Positions 32,849 to 40,359 of a DNA stretch of 64,000 nt are shown here, in pieces; position 1 is the first letter of the stretch, and each line of letters opens with the position of its first letter. The notes under the pieces are model-generated. The model did not search any database, had not been told where the DNA came from, and worked only from the letters and a program-made list of their open reading frames with translations. Made by a program: the position numbers and the translations under genes. Source of the DNA: JBBQCW01 sp038319025 (GTDB lineage: Bacteria; Actinomycetota; Thermoleophilia; Solirubrobacterales; Solirubrobacteraceae); contig JBBQCW010000001.1 in the NCBI GenBank assembly GCA_038319025.1, positions 62,001-126,000 on the forward strand, given 5' to 3'.

Positions 32849-33907
32849 ATGGAAGCCGCCAGCATCCCCGAGCAGCCGACCCGGCCTGAGCCGCGTCGCT
32901 CACCGCTCGCCATCATCAGGCAGAACGCACTGCCCTTCTGCCTGCTTGTTGCCCTCGTCGCACAGTTCGTCTATCAGCCGCAGGAGACGCTGAGCGACCT
33001 TAAGACGGGCTTGTCGAACGGCACCATCTGGGCGCTTATCGCGCTCGGCTACACCCTTGTCTACGGCATCATCGAACTGATCAACTTCGCCCACGGCGAG
33101 GTCTTCATGATCGGCTCCTTCGTCGCCGTCTCGCTATGGCAGATGACCGGGGTCACCGCGGCGACCAGCGCCCCGTTGGCGCTCGGTTCGATCGTCATCG
33201 TGCTCGCACTGTCGATGCTGGCCAGCGGTTCGCTGAACGTGATGATCGAACGCGTGGCCTACCGGCCGTTGCGCAACGCGCCCAAACTAGCGCCGTTGAT
33301 CACCGCCATCGGCATGAGCTTCATCCTGCAGAACGTCGGTCTGCTGTGGCGCCCCACGCCAGACGCCGCACCGGATCTGATCGGCTCGCAGAAGAATTAC
33401 TTCACCGTCTTCAACGTGGGTATCGAGCATTCCGATGTGTTCGCGGTGGTCATCACGGTGCCGCTCTTGATCGCGCTGATGTGGTTCGTAGGCTCAACCC
33501 GTTACGGCAAGGCCATGCGCGCCACCGCGCAGGATCCGGACGCTGCGCGGCTGATGGGCATCGACGTTGATCGCACGATCGCGCTCACCTTCCTGATCGG
33601 CGGCCTGCTGGCCGGCGCCGCCGGCGTGATCTACGCCCTCTACAACGGCACGGTGCGGTTCAACCAGGGCTTCCTGGCCGGGCTGATCGCCTTCACCGCC
33701 GCGGTGATGGGCGGCATCGGCAACCTCAAGGGCGCGGTGATCGGCGGGCTGATCATCGGCGTCATTCAGGCGGTGTCGGACTCCGGCAACTTCCTGGGCC
33801 TCAAGCTGGGACCGGAATGGACGCCGGCGGTCGTGTTCGCGATCCTCATCCTGGTGCTGGTCTTCCGGCCTCAAGGTTTGTTCGGTGAGGAGACACGAGA
33901 AGGATGA
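32849..33907 (+). CDS. livH: Branched-chain amino-acid ABC permease LivH
   Basis: A 352-aa permease with about eight membrane segments. LSNGTIWALIALGYTLVYGI and ELINFAHGEVFMIGSF are LivH signatures; the EAA-type cytoplasmic loop is around MRATAQDPDAARLMGIDVDR. It forms the channel with LivM. It overlaps livM by four bases (ATGA). Confidence 0.93.
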   Translation: MEAASIPEQPTRPEPRRSPLAIIRQNALPFCLLVALVAQFVYQPQETLSDLKTGLSNGTIWALIALGYTLVYGIIELINFAHGEVFMIGSFVAVSLWQMTGVTAATSAPLALGSIVIVLALSMLASGSLNVMIERVAYRPLRNAPKLAPLITAIGMSFILQNVGLLWRPTPDAAPDLIGSQKNYFTVFNVGIEHSDVFAVVITVPLLIALMWFVGSTRYGKAMRATAQDPDAARLMGIDVDRTIALTFLIGGLLAGAAGVIYALYNGTVRFNQGFLAGLIAFTAAVMGGIGNLKGAVIGGLIIGVIQAVSDSGNFLGLKLGPEWTPAVVFAILILVLVFRPQGLFGEETREG

Positions 33908-35154
33908 CCACTCCCGCCGCCGCCGCCCCCGCTCCGATCGCCCCGAAGGCCAAGGCTCCGCGCCGTCGCATCTCTGGGTATCTGCCGAACTGGGTGTGGG
34001 CGTTGCTCTGGGTCGGCTTCGCGATCGCCTTCCCGTACATCCTGGATCAGATCCTGGGGGATCCGGGCAGCTTCCTGGACGCCACGATCCAGACACTGGC
34101 CTACATCATCATGGCGCTGGGCCTGAACATCGTCGTCGGCTTCGCGGGCCTGCTGGACCTTGGGTACGTGGCGTTCTATGCCATCGGCGCCTTTGTGGCC
34201 GGTTGGTTTGCCTCGCAGCAGTTCTCGAGCGTCAACGGCGGCAAGGGCATCCACATCTTCGTGGACGCGTTGAACAACTTCGGGCATTCGATTCCCGGCA
34301 TCCACCTCAACTTCGTGATGGTGCTGATCCTGGCCGCGATCATCACCGCGATGTTCGGGGTCATCCTGGGCGCACCGACGCTGCGGCTGCGCGGGGACTA
34401 TCTCGCGGTTGTCACCTTGGCCTTCGGCGAGATCGTGCCGCGGGTCTTCGAGAACTCGACCAGCGGCATCTTCGGGATCGGCTCCACCAACTTCTCCAAC
34501 GGCCGCCAGGGAATCACGCCGATCGACAAGATCCAGCTGCCGTTCATCGGGAAGTTCAACTACCCGCTGGAACTCAAGCCCGTCTACTACGTGGTCGTGG
34601 CGATGGTCTTCCTCACCATCTTCATCAACATCCGGTTACGTGATTCGCGGCTGGGTCGCGCGTGGATCGCGGTGCGCGAGGACGAGGTCGCCGCCTCGGC
34701 GATGGGCGTGAACCTCGTGCAGACCAAGCTGTTTGCCTACGCGATCGGCGCCGCGTTTGGCGGGTTCGCGGGCGCGTTCCTGGGCACTTACAACAACACG
34801 GTCAACGTGGATCAGTTCGAGTTCGGGTTCTCGGTCTTTGTGCTGTGCATGGTGGTCATCGGCGGCATGGGCAACATCTGGGGCGTCATCCTGGGTGCCA
34901 TCGCCCTGTCGATGATGAACCGCTACGGCCTACCGCAGCTCAACAAGTTCTCGCAGCCGATCGGGTTCGACGTGACCTCCGTCAACTTCGGCATCTTCGG
35001 GTTCTTCCTGCTCTTCATGATGATCATGCGGCCTGAGGGCTTCCTGCCCAACGCCAGACGAAAGCTCGAGTTCCACGAGGCTGAGCTCGGTGACGTCACC
35101 GATAATGAGCCCCTGCTCGAAGAGCAGGCGCTGTACGAGGTGCGTGAGAAATGA
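33904..35154 (+). CDS. livM: Branched-chain amino-acid ABC permease LivM
   Basis: A 416-aa permease partner of LivH with about ten hydrophobic segments. GLNIVVGFAGLLDLGYVAFY and the cytoplasmic AVREDEVAASAMGVNLVQTK are LivM signatures. It starts after an Ala/Pro-rich cytoplasmic N-terminus. Its stop overlaps the livG start. Confidence 0.93.
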   Translation: MTTPAAAAPAPIAPKAKAPRRRISGYLPNWVWALLWVGFAIAFPYILDQILGDPGSFLDATIQTLAYIIMALGLNIVVGFAGLLDLGYVAFYAIGAFVAGWFASQQFSSVNGGKGIHIFVDALNNFGHSIPGIHLNFVMVLILAAIITAMFGVILGAPTLRLRGDYLAVVTLAFGEIVPRVFENSTSGIFGIGSTNFSNGRQGITPIDKIQLPFIGKFNYPLELKPVYYVVVAMVFLTIFINIRLRDSRLGRAWIAVREDEVAASAMGVNLVQTKLFAYAIGAAFGGFAGAFLGTYNNTVNVDQFEFGFSVFVLCMVVIGGMGNIWGVILGAIALSMMNRYGLPQLNKFSQPIGFDVTSVNFGIFGFFLLFMMIMRPEGFLPNARRKLEFHEAELGDVTDNEPLLEEQALYEVREK

Positions 35155-35978
35155 GCGACGGCGTCTTCACCTCGTTGGAGACAGGACTGCCGGACGCCCC
35201 TCACCCGAGTGGCACCGGGCCGATCCTGCAGGCGACGGGCATTTCCAAGGTGTTCGGCGGCCTCATCGCCGTGAACGACGTCAGCTTCAGCGTGCCCCGC
35301 AACGCGATCGTCTCCATCATCGGCCCCAACGGCGCCGGCAAAACCACATTCTTCAACTGCATGACCGGCCTTTACAAGCCGACGACCGGCACCGTGGTCC
35401 TGGACGGCCAGGACATCACGGGTAAGCGCCCGGACGTCGTGACCGTCGCCGGGATGTCGCGCACATTCCAGAACATCAAGCTCTTCCGCACCATGAGCGC
35501 CGTGGAGAACGTTCAGGTCGGGATGCACTGCCGGATGCGCTCCCGTGTGGCCGGGATGATCATCCGCACGCCGTTCGTCCGCCGCGAGGAGAAGGAGTCC
35601 GTTCGCCGGTCACGCGAACTGCTTTCGCTCGTCGGGCTGAGCCGCCCCGATGAACTGGCGATGAACCTGCCCTACGGCGACCAGCGTCGTCTGGAGATCG
35701 CCCGCGCGCTGGCGTCCGACCCGAAGATCCTGCTCCTCGACGAGCCGACGGCGGGCATGAACCCGCAGGAGTCGGCCGAGCTCACGGCGCTGATGCAACG
35801 GCTGCGCTCGGAGCAGCAGATCTCGGTGCTCCTCATCGAGCACGACATGAAGGTGATCATGAACGTGTCCGACCACATCACCGTTCTCGAGTCCGGCTCG
35901 AAGATCGCTGAAGGCCTGCCCGCCGAAGTTCGCGCCAACCCGCGCGTCGTCGAGGCGTATCTGGGGAGCCAGGCATGA
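35151..35978 (+). CDS. livG: Branched-chain amino-acid ABC ATPase LivG
   Basis: A 275-aa ATPase. Walker A is GPNGAGKTTFFN near residue 60, Walker B is ILLLDEPTAGMNP, and the switch His is in LIEHDMKV. The signature is LPYGDQRRLEIARAL; LivG proteins normally have LSYG there, so the Ser is replaced by Pro. That may alter ATP turnover but the rest is intact. It couples with LivF at the cytoplasmic face. The overlap with livF is four bases. Confidence 0.93.
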   Translation: MSDGVFTSLETGLPDAPHPSGTGPILQATGISKVFGGLIAVNDVSFSVPRNAIVSIIGPNGAGKTTFFNCMTGLYKPTTGTVVLDGQDITGKRPDVVTVAGMSRTFQNIKLFRTMSAVENVQVGMHCRMRSRVAGMIIRTPFVRREEKESVRRSRELLSLVGLSRPDELAMNLPYGDQRRLEIARALASDPKILLLDEPTAGMNPQESAELTALMQRLRSEQQISVLLIEHDMKVIMNVSDHITVLESGSKIAEGLPAEVRANPRVVEAYLGSQA

Positions 35979-36733
35979 GTACCCCCGCGCCGGCCCCGGC
36001 TCCGGCCCCCGCGGCAGGCGCGGCGCCGCTGCTGGCCGTTGAAGGCCTCGAGACGTTCTACGGGGCCATTCAGGCCCTGCGCGGCATCTCGCTTGAGGTG
36101 CACGAGGGTGAGATCGTCACCCTGATCGGCTCCAACGGCGCGGGCAAGTCGACCACGTTGCGGTCGATCTCCGGCATCGTGCACCCGCGCGAGGGCAGCA
36201 TCCGATTCCGGGGCGAGGAAATCGCCGGCGTCCCGGGCCACATGGTCGCGAAGATGGGTATCGCCCACTCACCTGAGGGACGCCGGATCTTCCCGCGCAT
36301 GACGGTGCTGGAAAACCTTGAGATGGGTGCTTTCAACCGCAAAGACGCAGACGGTATAGCCGAGGACATCGAGCGCGTCTACACGCTCTTCCCCCGCCTG
36401 CGGGAGCGGGAGGAACAGAAGGGCGGCACGATGTCCGGCGGCGAACAACAGATGCTCGCCATGGGCCGCGCGCTGATGGCTCGACCAAAGTTGTTGCTGC
36501 TCGACGAGCCGTCGCTGGGCCTCGCGCCGGTGATCGTCGACAAGATCTACGAGATCATCCGCGAGATCAACGAACAGGGGACGACCATCCTCCTGGTCGA
36601 GCAGAACGCCAACTACGCCCTTGATGTCTCCACCCGCGGTTATGTGCTGGAGACCGGGAATGTGGTGTTGTCGGACACTTCCGCCAACCTGCGGGTCGAC
36701 GATCGCGTGAAGGCCGCGTACCTCGGCGCATGA
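35975..36733 (+). CDS. livF: Branched-chain amino-acid ABC ATPase LivF
   Basis: A 252-aa ATPase with an Ala/Pro-rich N-terminal 20 residues. Walker A is GSNGAGKSTTLR near residue 57, signature MSGGEQQMLAMGRALM, Walker B KLLLLDEPSLGLAPV and VEQNANYALDVS. It pairs with LivG. Its stop overlaps the next small gene (ATGA). Confidence 0.94.
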   Translation: MSTPAPAPAPAPAAGAAPLLAVEGLETFYGAIQALRGISLEVHEGEIVTLIGSNGAGKSTTLRSISGIVHPREGSIRFRGEEIAGVPGHMVAKMGIAHSPEGRRIFPRMTVLENLEMGAFNRKDADGIAEDIERVYTLFPRLREREEQKGGTMSGGEQQMLAMGRALMARPKLLLLDEPSLGLAPVIVDKIYEIIREINEQGTTILLVEQNANYALDVSTRGYVLETGNVVLSDTSANLRVDDRVKAAYLGA

Positions 36734-36975
36734 GCATCATCGCGGACGCAAACATCGGCGGCTGGGCTTTCTGGCTTCTCTATATCTGGCTCGCGTCGTC
36801 GATCGCCTGCAGCATGCTGTCGGCGCGAAAGGGATACGGCGAGAAGCCGGGCCTTGGCACCGGCCTGCTGCTCAGCGCGTTCGGCATCATCGTCTGGCTG
36901 ATCGTGCCCGCCAAAGCAGGATCACGGGCCAAGACCGGCCGCGGCAAGCGCGCCAAGCCGCCGAAGTCTCCTTAG
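36730..36975 (+). CDS. Small two-helix membrane protein at the end of the liv operon
   Basis: An 81-aa protein with two membrane segments (residues 12-28, WAFWLLYIWLASSIACS, and 42-60, GLGTGLLLSAFGIIVWLIVP) joined by a KGYGEKP loop, and a Lys/Arg-rich tail. Its start overlaps the livF stop by four bases, so it is translationally coupled to the transporter. The KGxxxxxGLxxGxxxxxxGxxxxLxxP pattern resembles many small uncharacterised membrane proteins. A role as a transporter accessory subunit is possible but unproved. Confidence 0.7.
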   Translation: MSIIADANIGGWAFWLLYIWLASSIACSMLSARKGYGEKPGLGTGLLLSAFGIIVWLIVPAKAGSRAKTGRGKRAKPPKSP

Positions 36976-37147
36976 CTCTTCGCCGGGTCCCGAGATTGCC
37001 GCGGCCGGATCGCGGGGGCTTCTGGTGCCTCGCGTTCGTGGCGCGCTTCATTCGTCGGGACGGTTCGTATGAGCTTTGTCCGTTTACCCCTCGCAAGGTC
37101 CGAACTGATGCTTGCGGCCACCGCTCGCTCCGTGGGCACGGCGGTGA

Positions 37148-37620
37148 TCAGTCGCCCTCGCCGCACCCGAAGAAGTTGCTGGGGCCGGGACACGCGCCAA
37201 GCTCGAGCCCCAGACCGCCGAGTACCAGCCACCCGTACAGCAGGACCAGGCTGAGCAGCCACAACACTCCGACGACCACGTACCCACTGCGGGGCAACCT
37301 GGCGAACAATCGTGGCCCGAACCGCCGCGCGGTGAAGAAGTACGCGGCGCCGGCCAAGCCGAAGCCGACGACGTATACCGCGGCATTGCGTATCACCGAG
37401 GACTCGACCGCACCCTCGGGCCGGTCGTTGTAGAACGCGACGGCGAGGGCGGCCATGCATACGACCTGGACCACCACGTACGACCAGAAGACACGTGAGT
37501 GGCCCGGGCCCGCCCGGCCCTGCCAAGGCCGGCGGCGACAGCCATAAGAGCCAGCGCGGCCGGGGCCGCAGCGAGGACCCAGTTCAGGACATGGCTGTCG
37601 GTCCACGACGAAGCGATCAT
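37148..37620 (-). pseudogene. Frameshifted four-helix membrane protein
   Basis: From the ATG at 37620 the frame reads MIASSWTDSHVLNWVLAAAP and continues ALALMAVAAGLGRAGRA, one clear membrane helix. It then becomes basic and ends. A second frame picks up just afterwards with WSYVVVQVVCMAALAVAF and carries two more helices to GPSNFFGCGEGD. One indel in the GC run at about 37495-37530 would join them into a four-helix protein of about 157 aa. Either a real frameshift or a sequence error could explain this. The product is not recognised. Confidence 0.5.
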
Positions 37621-37694
37621 TCGTTCGAGGTACCCCGAGGTACGTCAGATGTTGCTCGCCAATGCCGTCGTTCGCCCGACCGCCCGGCCCGCGC

Positions 37695-37742
37695 ACGAGA
37701 GTCACATTGACCGGCACCCGGCCTGCGTAGGTGACACTCGCC
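37695..37742. repeat. Palindromic repeat unit 3
   Basis: ACGAGAGTCACAT (37695-37707) and AGGTGACACTCG (37729-37740) are inverted arms around a 21-base loop. The left arm and its upstream CGCGC are shared with unit 4, and the arms match units at 17838 and 17932. Confidence 0.7.
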
Positions 37743-37776
37743 CGACCGTCACGGGCCAACACGTCAGCGGCCGCGC

Positions 37777-37825
37777 ACGAGAGTCACATTGGCCGTCCCA
37801 TGCCCTGTGTTGGAGACACTCGTCG
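37777..37825. repeat. Palindromic repeat unit 4
   Basis: ACGAGAGTCACATT (37777-37790) is an exact copy of the unit 3 left arm; the right arm GGAGACACTCGTC ends near 37824. It starts 82 bases after unit 3. Both lie between a leftward epimerase gene and the frameshifted gene. Confidence 0.7.
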
Positions 37826-37867
37826 ACCGCCGACCACCACCGGTCGACCGTCAGCGGACCGGCCCTA

Positions 37868-38770
37868 CTACCCCAGCGCCGAAGTCAGGGCCTCATCAAG
37901 GTCCGGGTGGCGGAACGCGAAGCCGGCGGCGAGTGCGCGTTCGGGCACCGCGCGCTGCCCCTCGGTGACGAGTTCGGCCATCTCGCCGTAAAGGAGGCGG
38001 ATGGCGAACGCCGGCACGGGCGCCACCGCCGGCCGGTGGAGCGCGCGGCCCAGCGCCTTGCTGAACACCTTGTTGGTGACAGGTTCGGGGGCGGTGCCGT
38101 TGTAGACGCCAGACCAGGAGACGTCGTCGAGGGCGGCGATGTACAGCCCGACGATGTCGTCCAGGTGGATCCACGGCATGTACTGGTTACCGCCCGCCAC
38201 CGGCCCGCCGACGCCGGCCTTGAAGGGAGGGAGCATCGTCTTCAGCGCGCCGCCAGAGGCATCCAGCACGATCCCGGTGCGGATGCGCACGACGCGCAGG
38301 CCCAGCTCCTCGGCAGCCTGCGCCTCGCGCTCCCAGCGCACGCATGCGTCGGCCAGGAAATCGGTACCCGCGGCGGTGTCCTCGGTGACGAGCTCGTCGC
38401 CGTGCTTGCCGTAATAGCCGACCGCCGATGAGCTGACGAGCGTTGCGGGGCGTGGGTGCGCTTCGGCCAACCCGGCCACCAGGTGGCGCGTACCGGCTTC
38501 ACGCGAGTCGACGATGGCGGCCTTCGCCTCGGCGTTCCACCGCTGCGCGACCGGCGCGCCGGCGAGGTGGACGACGGCGTCCGCACCGGACAGGGCCGAG
38601 ACGGGGGCCACGTCGTTCTCCGCGTCCCACCGCACGGCCGGGACATCGAGTGCCGCCGTCGCCTTCTCCGGGCTGCGCGACAGGACGGTGACCTCGTCAC
38701 CGCGGGCGACCAGGTCGCGGACGAGACGGGGGCCGATGAGGCCGGTGGCGCCGGTGATGACGATCTTCAT
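37868..38770 (-). CDS. TIGR01777-family NAD-dependent epimerase
   Basis: A 300-aa atypical SDR like YfcH/SulA. It starts MKIVITGATGLIGPRLVRDL, then VVHLAGAPVAQRW, a catalytic-region LVSSSAVGYYGKHGDE and PWIHLDDIVGLYIAAL, and ends with the family DUF1731-like tail (ERALAAGFAFRHPDLDEAL). Substrate is unknown. The start at 38770 follows a -10-like CAGGAT by seven bases with TTGTAC 17 bp upstream of that. Confidence 0.88.
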   Translation of the reverse strand: MKIVITGATGLIGPRLVRDLVARGDEVTVLSRSPEKATAALDVPAVRWDAENDVAPVSALSGADAVVHLAGAPVAQRWNAEAKAAIVDSREAGTRHLVAGLAEAHPRPATLVSSSAVGYYGKHGDELVTEDTAAGTDFLADACVRWEREAQAAEELGLRVVRIRTGIVLDASGGALKTMLPPFKAGVGGPVAGGNQYMPWIHLDDIVGLYIAALDDVSWSGVYNGTAPEPVTNKVFSKALGRALHRPAVAPVPAFAIRLLYGEMAELVTEGQRAVPERALAAGFAFRHPDLDEALTSALG

Positions 38771-38777
38771 GAGACAG

Positions 38778-38806
38778 ATCCTGCCCTTCGGTGTGAGGAG
38801 GTACAA
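38778..38806 (-). promoter_or_regulatory. Promoter of the TIGR01777 gene
   Basis: On the minus strand TTGTAC (38801-38806) and CAGGAT (38778-38783) are 17 bp apart, with seven bases to the ATG. This is one of few promoters here where a -35 is also visible. Confidence 0.5.
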
Positions 38807-38853
38807 GCAGGGTACGGTCGACGCACGCCGGCCGGATCGCCGTCGGGGCAGGC

Positions 38854-40323
38854 TCAGCCGGCGCTGCGGATGCGCTCGGCATCCACCGCGGCGAAGCCGA
38901 TGGTGTTGCCGCCCTGCGCCAGACCCGCGGCGCGGGCCTCGTCGGCGACCGCCGCGGCGACCGCTTCGGCCACGTCACGGTTGAATGCGGAGGGGATGAT
39001 GTAGTCCTCGCGCAGGTCGCTGTCGCTCACGATCCGGGCGATGGCGCGCGCGGCGGCCATCTTCATCGGCTCGGTGATCTGGGGCGCGCGCACGTCCATC
39101 GCACCACGGAAGATTCCCGGGAAGGCGAGCACGTTGTTGATCTGGTTGGGGTAGTCCGAGCGGCCAGTGGCCATGATGCGCACGTACGGCGCTGCTTCCT
39201 CCGGAGTCACCTCGGGAGTCGGGTTGGCCATCGCGAACACCATCGCGTCCTTGTTCATTCGCGCTAGCGCCTCAGGCGGCATCACGCGTGCGCCGGACAG
39301 ACCGATGAACAGGTCCATGCCGTCGATCGCGTCGGCGGGCGTGCCGGAGAGCTTCTCGGGGTTGGACATCTCGGCGTACCAGCGCTTCGTCGCGTTCATG
39401 GTGCCGTCGAGGTAGTCCGGGCGCTCGGTGGACACCAATCCCTTGGAGTCGGCACCGATCACGTTGCGTACGCCGGCCTCGATCAGGATCTTGGTCACCG
39501 CGACGCCGGCGGCGCCCAGGCCCGTCACGAGCACGTTGAGATCCATCAGGTCGCGGCCGGTCAGCTTGCACGCGTTGAGCAATGCGGCGAGCACCACGAC
39601 GGCGGTGCCGTGCTGGTCGTCGTGGAAGACGGGAATGTCGAGCAGCGCCTTGAGGCGGTCCTCGATCTCAAAGCAGCGTGGGGCGCTGATGTCCTCGAGG
39701 TTGATGCCGCCGAAAGTGGGCGCGATCCGCTGAACCGTTTCCACGATCTCGTCGGGGTCCTTGGTGTCGAGGCAGATCGGGAAGGCGTCGACGCCGGCGA
39801 ACTCCTTGAAGAGCATGCATTTGCCCTCCATGACCGGCATCGCGGCCTCAGGGCCGATGTCGCCCAGGCCCAGCACGGCGGTGCCGTCGCTGACCACGGC
39901 CACCGTGTTCCGCTTGATCGTGTACTGGAAGGCCTTCGAGCGGTCATCGGCGATCGCGGTGCACACGCGCGCGACGCCCGGGGTGTAGGCCATCGACAGG
40001 TCGTCGCGGGTCTTGACCGGCACCTTGTTGCGCATCTCGATCTTGCCGCCCACGTGCAGCAGGAAGGTGCGGTCCGTGGTGTCGATGACCGCGGCACCCT
40101 CAAGCTCGTTGATGGCCGCGATGATCAGTTCCCAGTGGCCGCGGTCGGCGGCATCCACCGTGATGTCGCGTACGAGCAGTGCGTCGGTCATGTCGACTAG
40201 GTCGACGGCACCGATCACGCCGCCGGCGCCGCCGATGGCGCTGGCCACCTGCCCGAGCATGCCGGGCTGGTGGGCGATCTCTACACGGATCGTGAGGCTG
40301 TACTGAGCGGAGGTTTGGGACAC
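38854..40323 (-). CDS. NAD(P)-dependent malic enzyme with N-terminal ACT domain
   Basis: A 489-aa enzyme that decarboxylates malate to pyruvate. Residues 8-80 form an ACT domain (SLTIRVEIAHQPGMLGQVAS), which usually binds an amino acid or other effector. The malic part begins KVPVKTRDDLSMAYTPGVAR and has VFHDDQHGTAVVVLAALLNA, then the Rossmann VTGLGAAGVAV and ANPTPEVTPEEA. The frame is open further upstream inside polA, so the GTG 40323 was taken; TATCCT lies eight bases before it. Allosteric control by the ACT domain is inferred. Confidence 0.92.
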   Translation of the reverse strand: MSQTSAQYSLTIRVEIAHQPGMLGQVASAIGGAGGVIGAVDLVDMTDALLVRDITVDAADRGHWELIIAAINELEGAAVIDTTDRTFLLHVGGKIEMRNKVPVKTRDDLSMAYTPGVARVCTAIADDRSKAFQYTIKRNTVAVVSDGTAVLGLGDIGPEAAMPVMEGKCMLFKEFAGVDAFPICLDTKDPDEIVETVQRIAPTFGGINLEDISAPRCFEIEDRLKALLDIPVFHDDQHGTAVVVLAALLNACKLTGRDLMDLNVLVTGLGAAGVAVTKILIEAGVRNVIGADSKGLVSTERPDYLDGTMNATKRWYAEMSNPEKLSGTPADAIDGMDLFIGLSGARVMPPEALARMNKDAMVFAMANPTPEVTPEEAAPYVRIMATGRSDYPNQINNVLAFPGIFRGAMDVRAPQITEPMKMAAARAIARIVSDSDLREDYIIPSAFNRDVAEAVAAAVADEARAAGLAQGGNTIGFAAVDAERIRSAG

Positions 40324-40331
40324 GGCGCCGG

Positions 40332-40352
40332 AGGATAGCCGGGGGATAGGGT
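40332..40352. promoter_or_regulatory. Overlapping divergent leaderless promoters (malic enzyme and polA)
   Basis: TATCCT on the minus strand (40332-40337) serves the malic enzyme gene and TAGGGT on the plus strand (40347-40352) serves polA. The two -10 boxes are nine bases apart, and the start codons are only 36 bases apart, so each -35 region lies at or within the other gene's start. Polymerase could probably occupy only one at a time. Confidence 0.55.
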
Positions 40353-40359
40353 TGGCGGC

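Noticed and set aside
36976..37147. Gene in the gap after the liv operon
   Set aside because: Short frames exist on both strands but none has a start signal, membrane segment or known motif; I see nothing in it.
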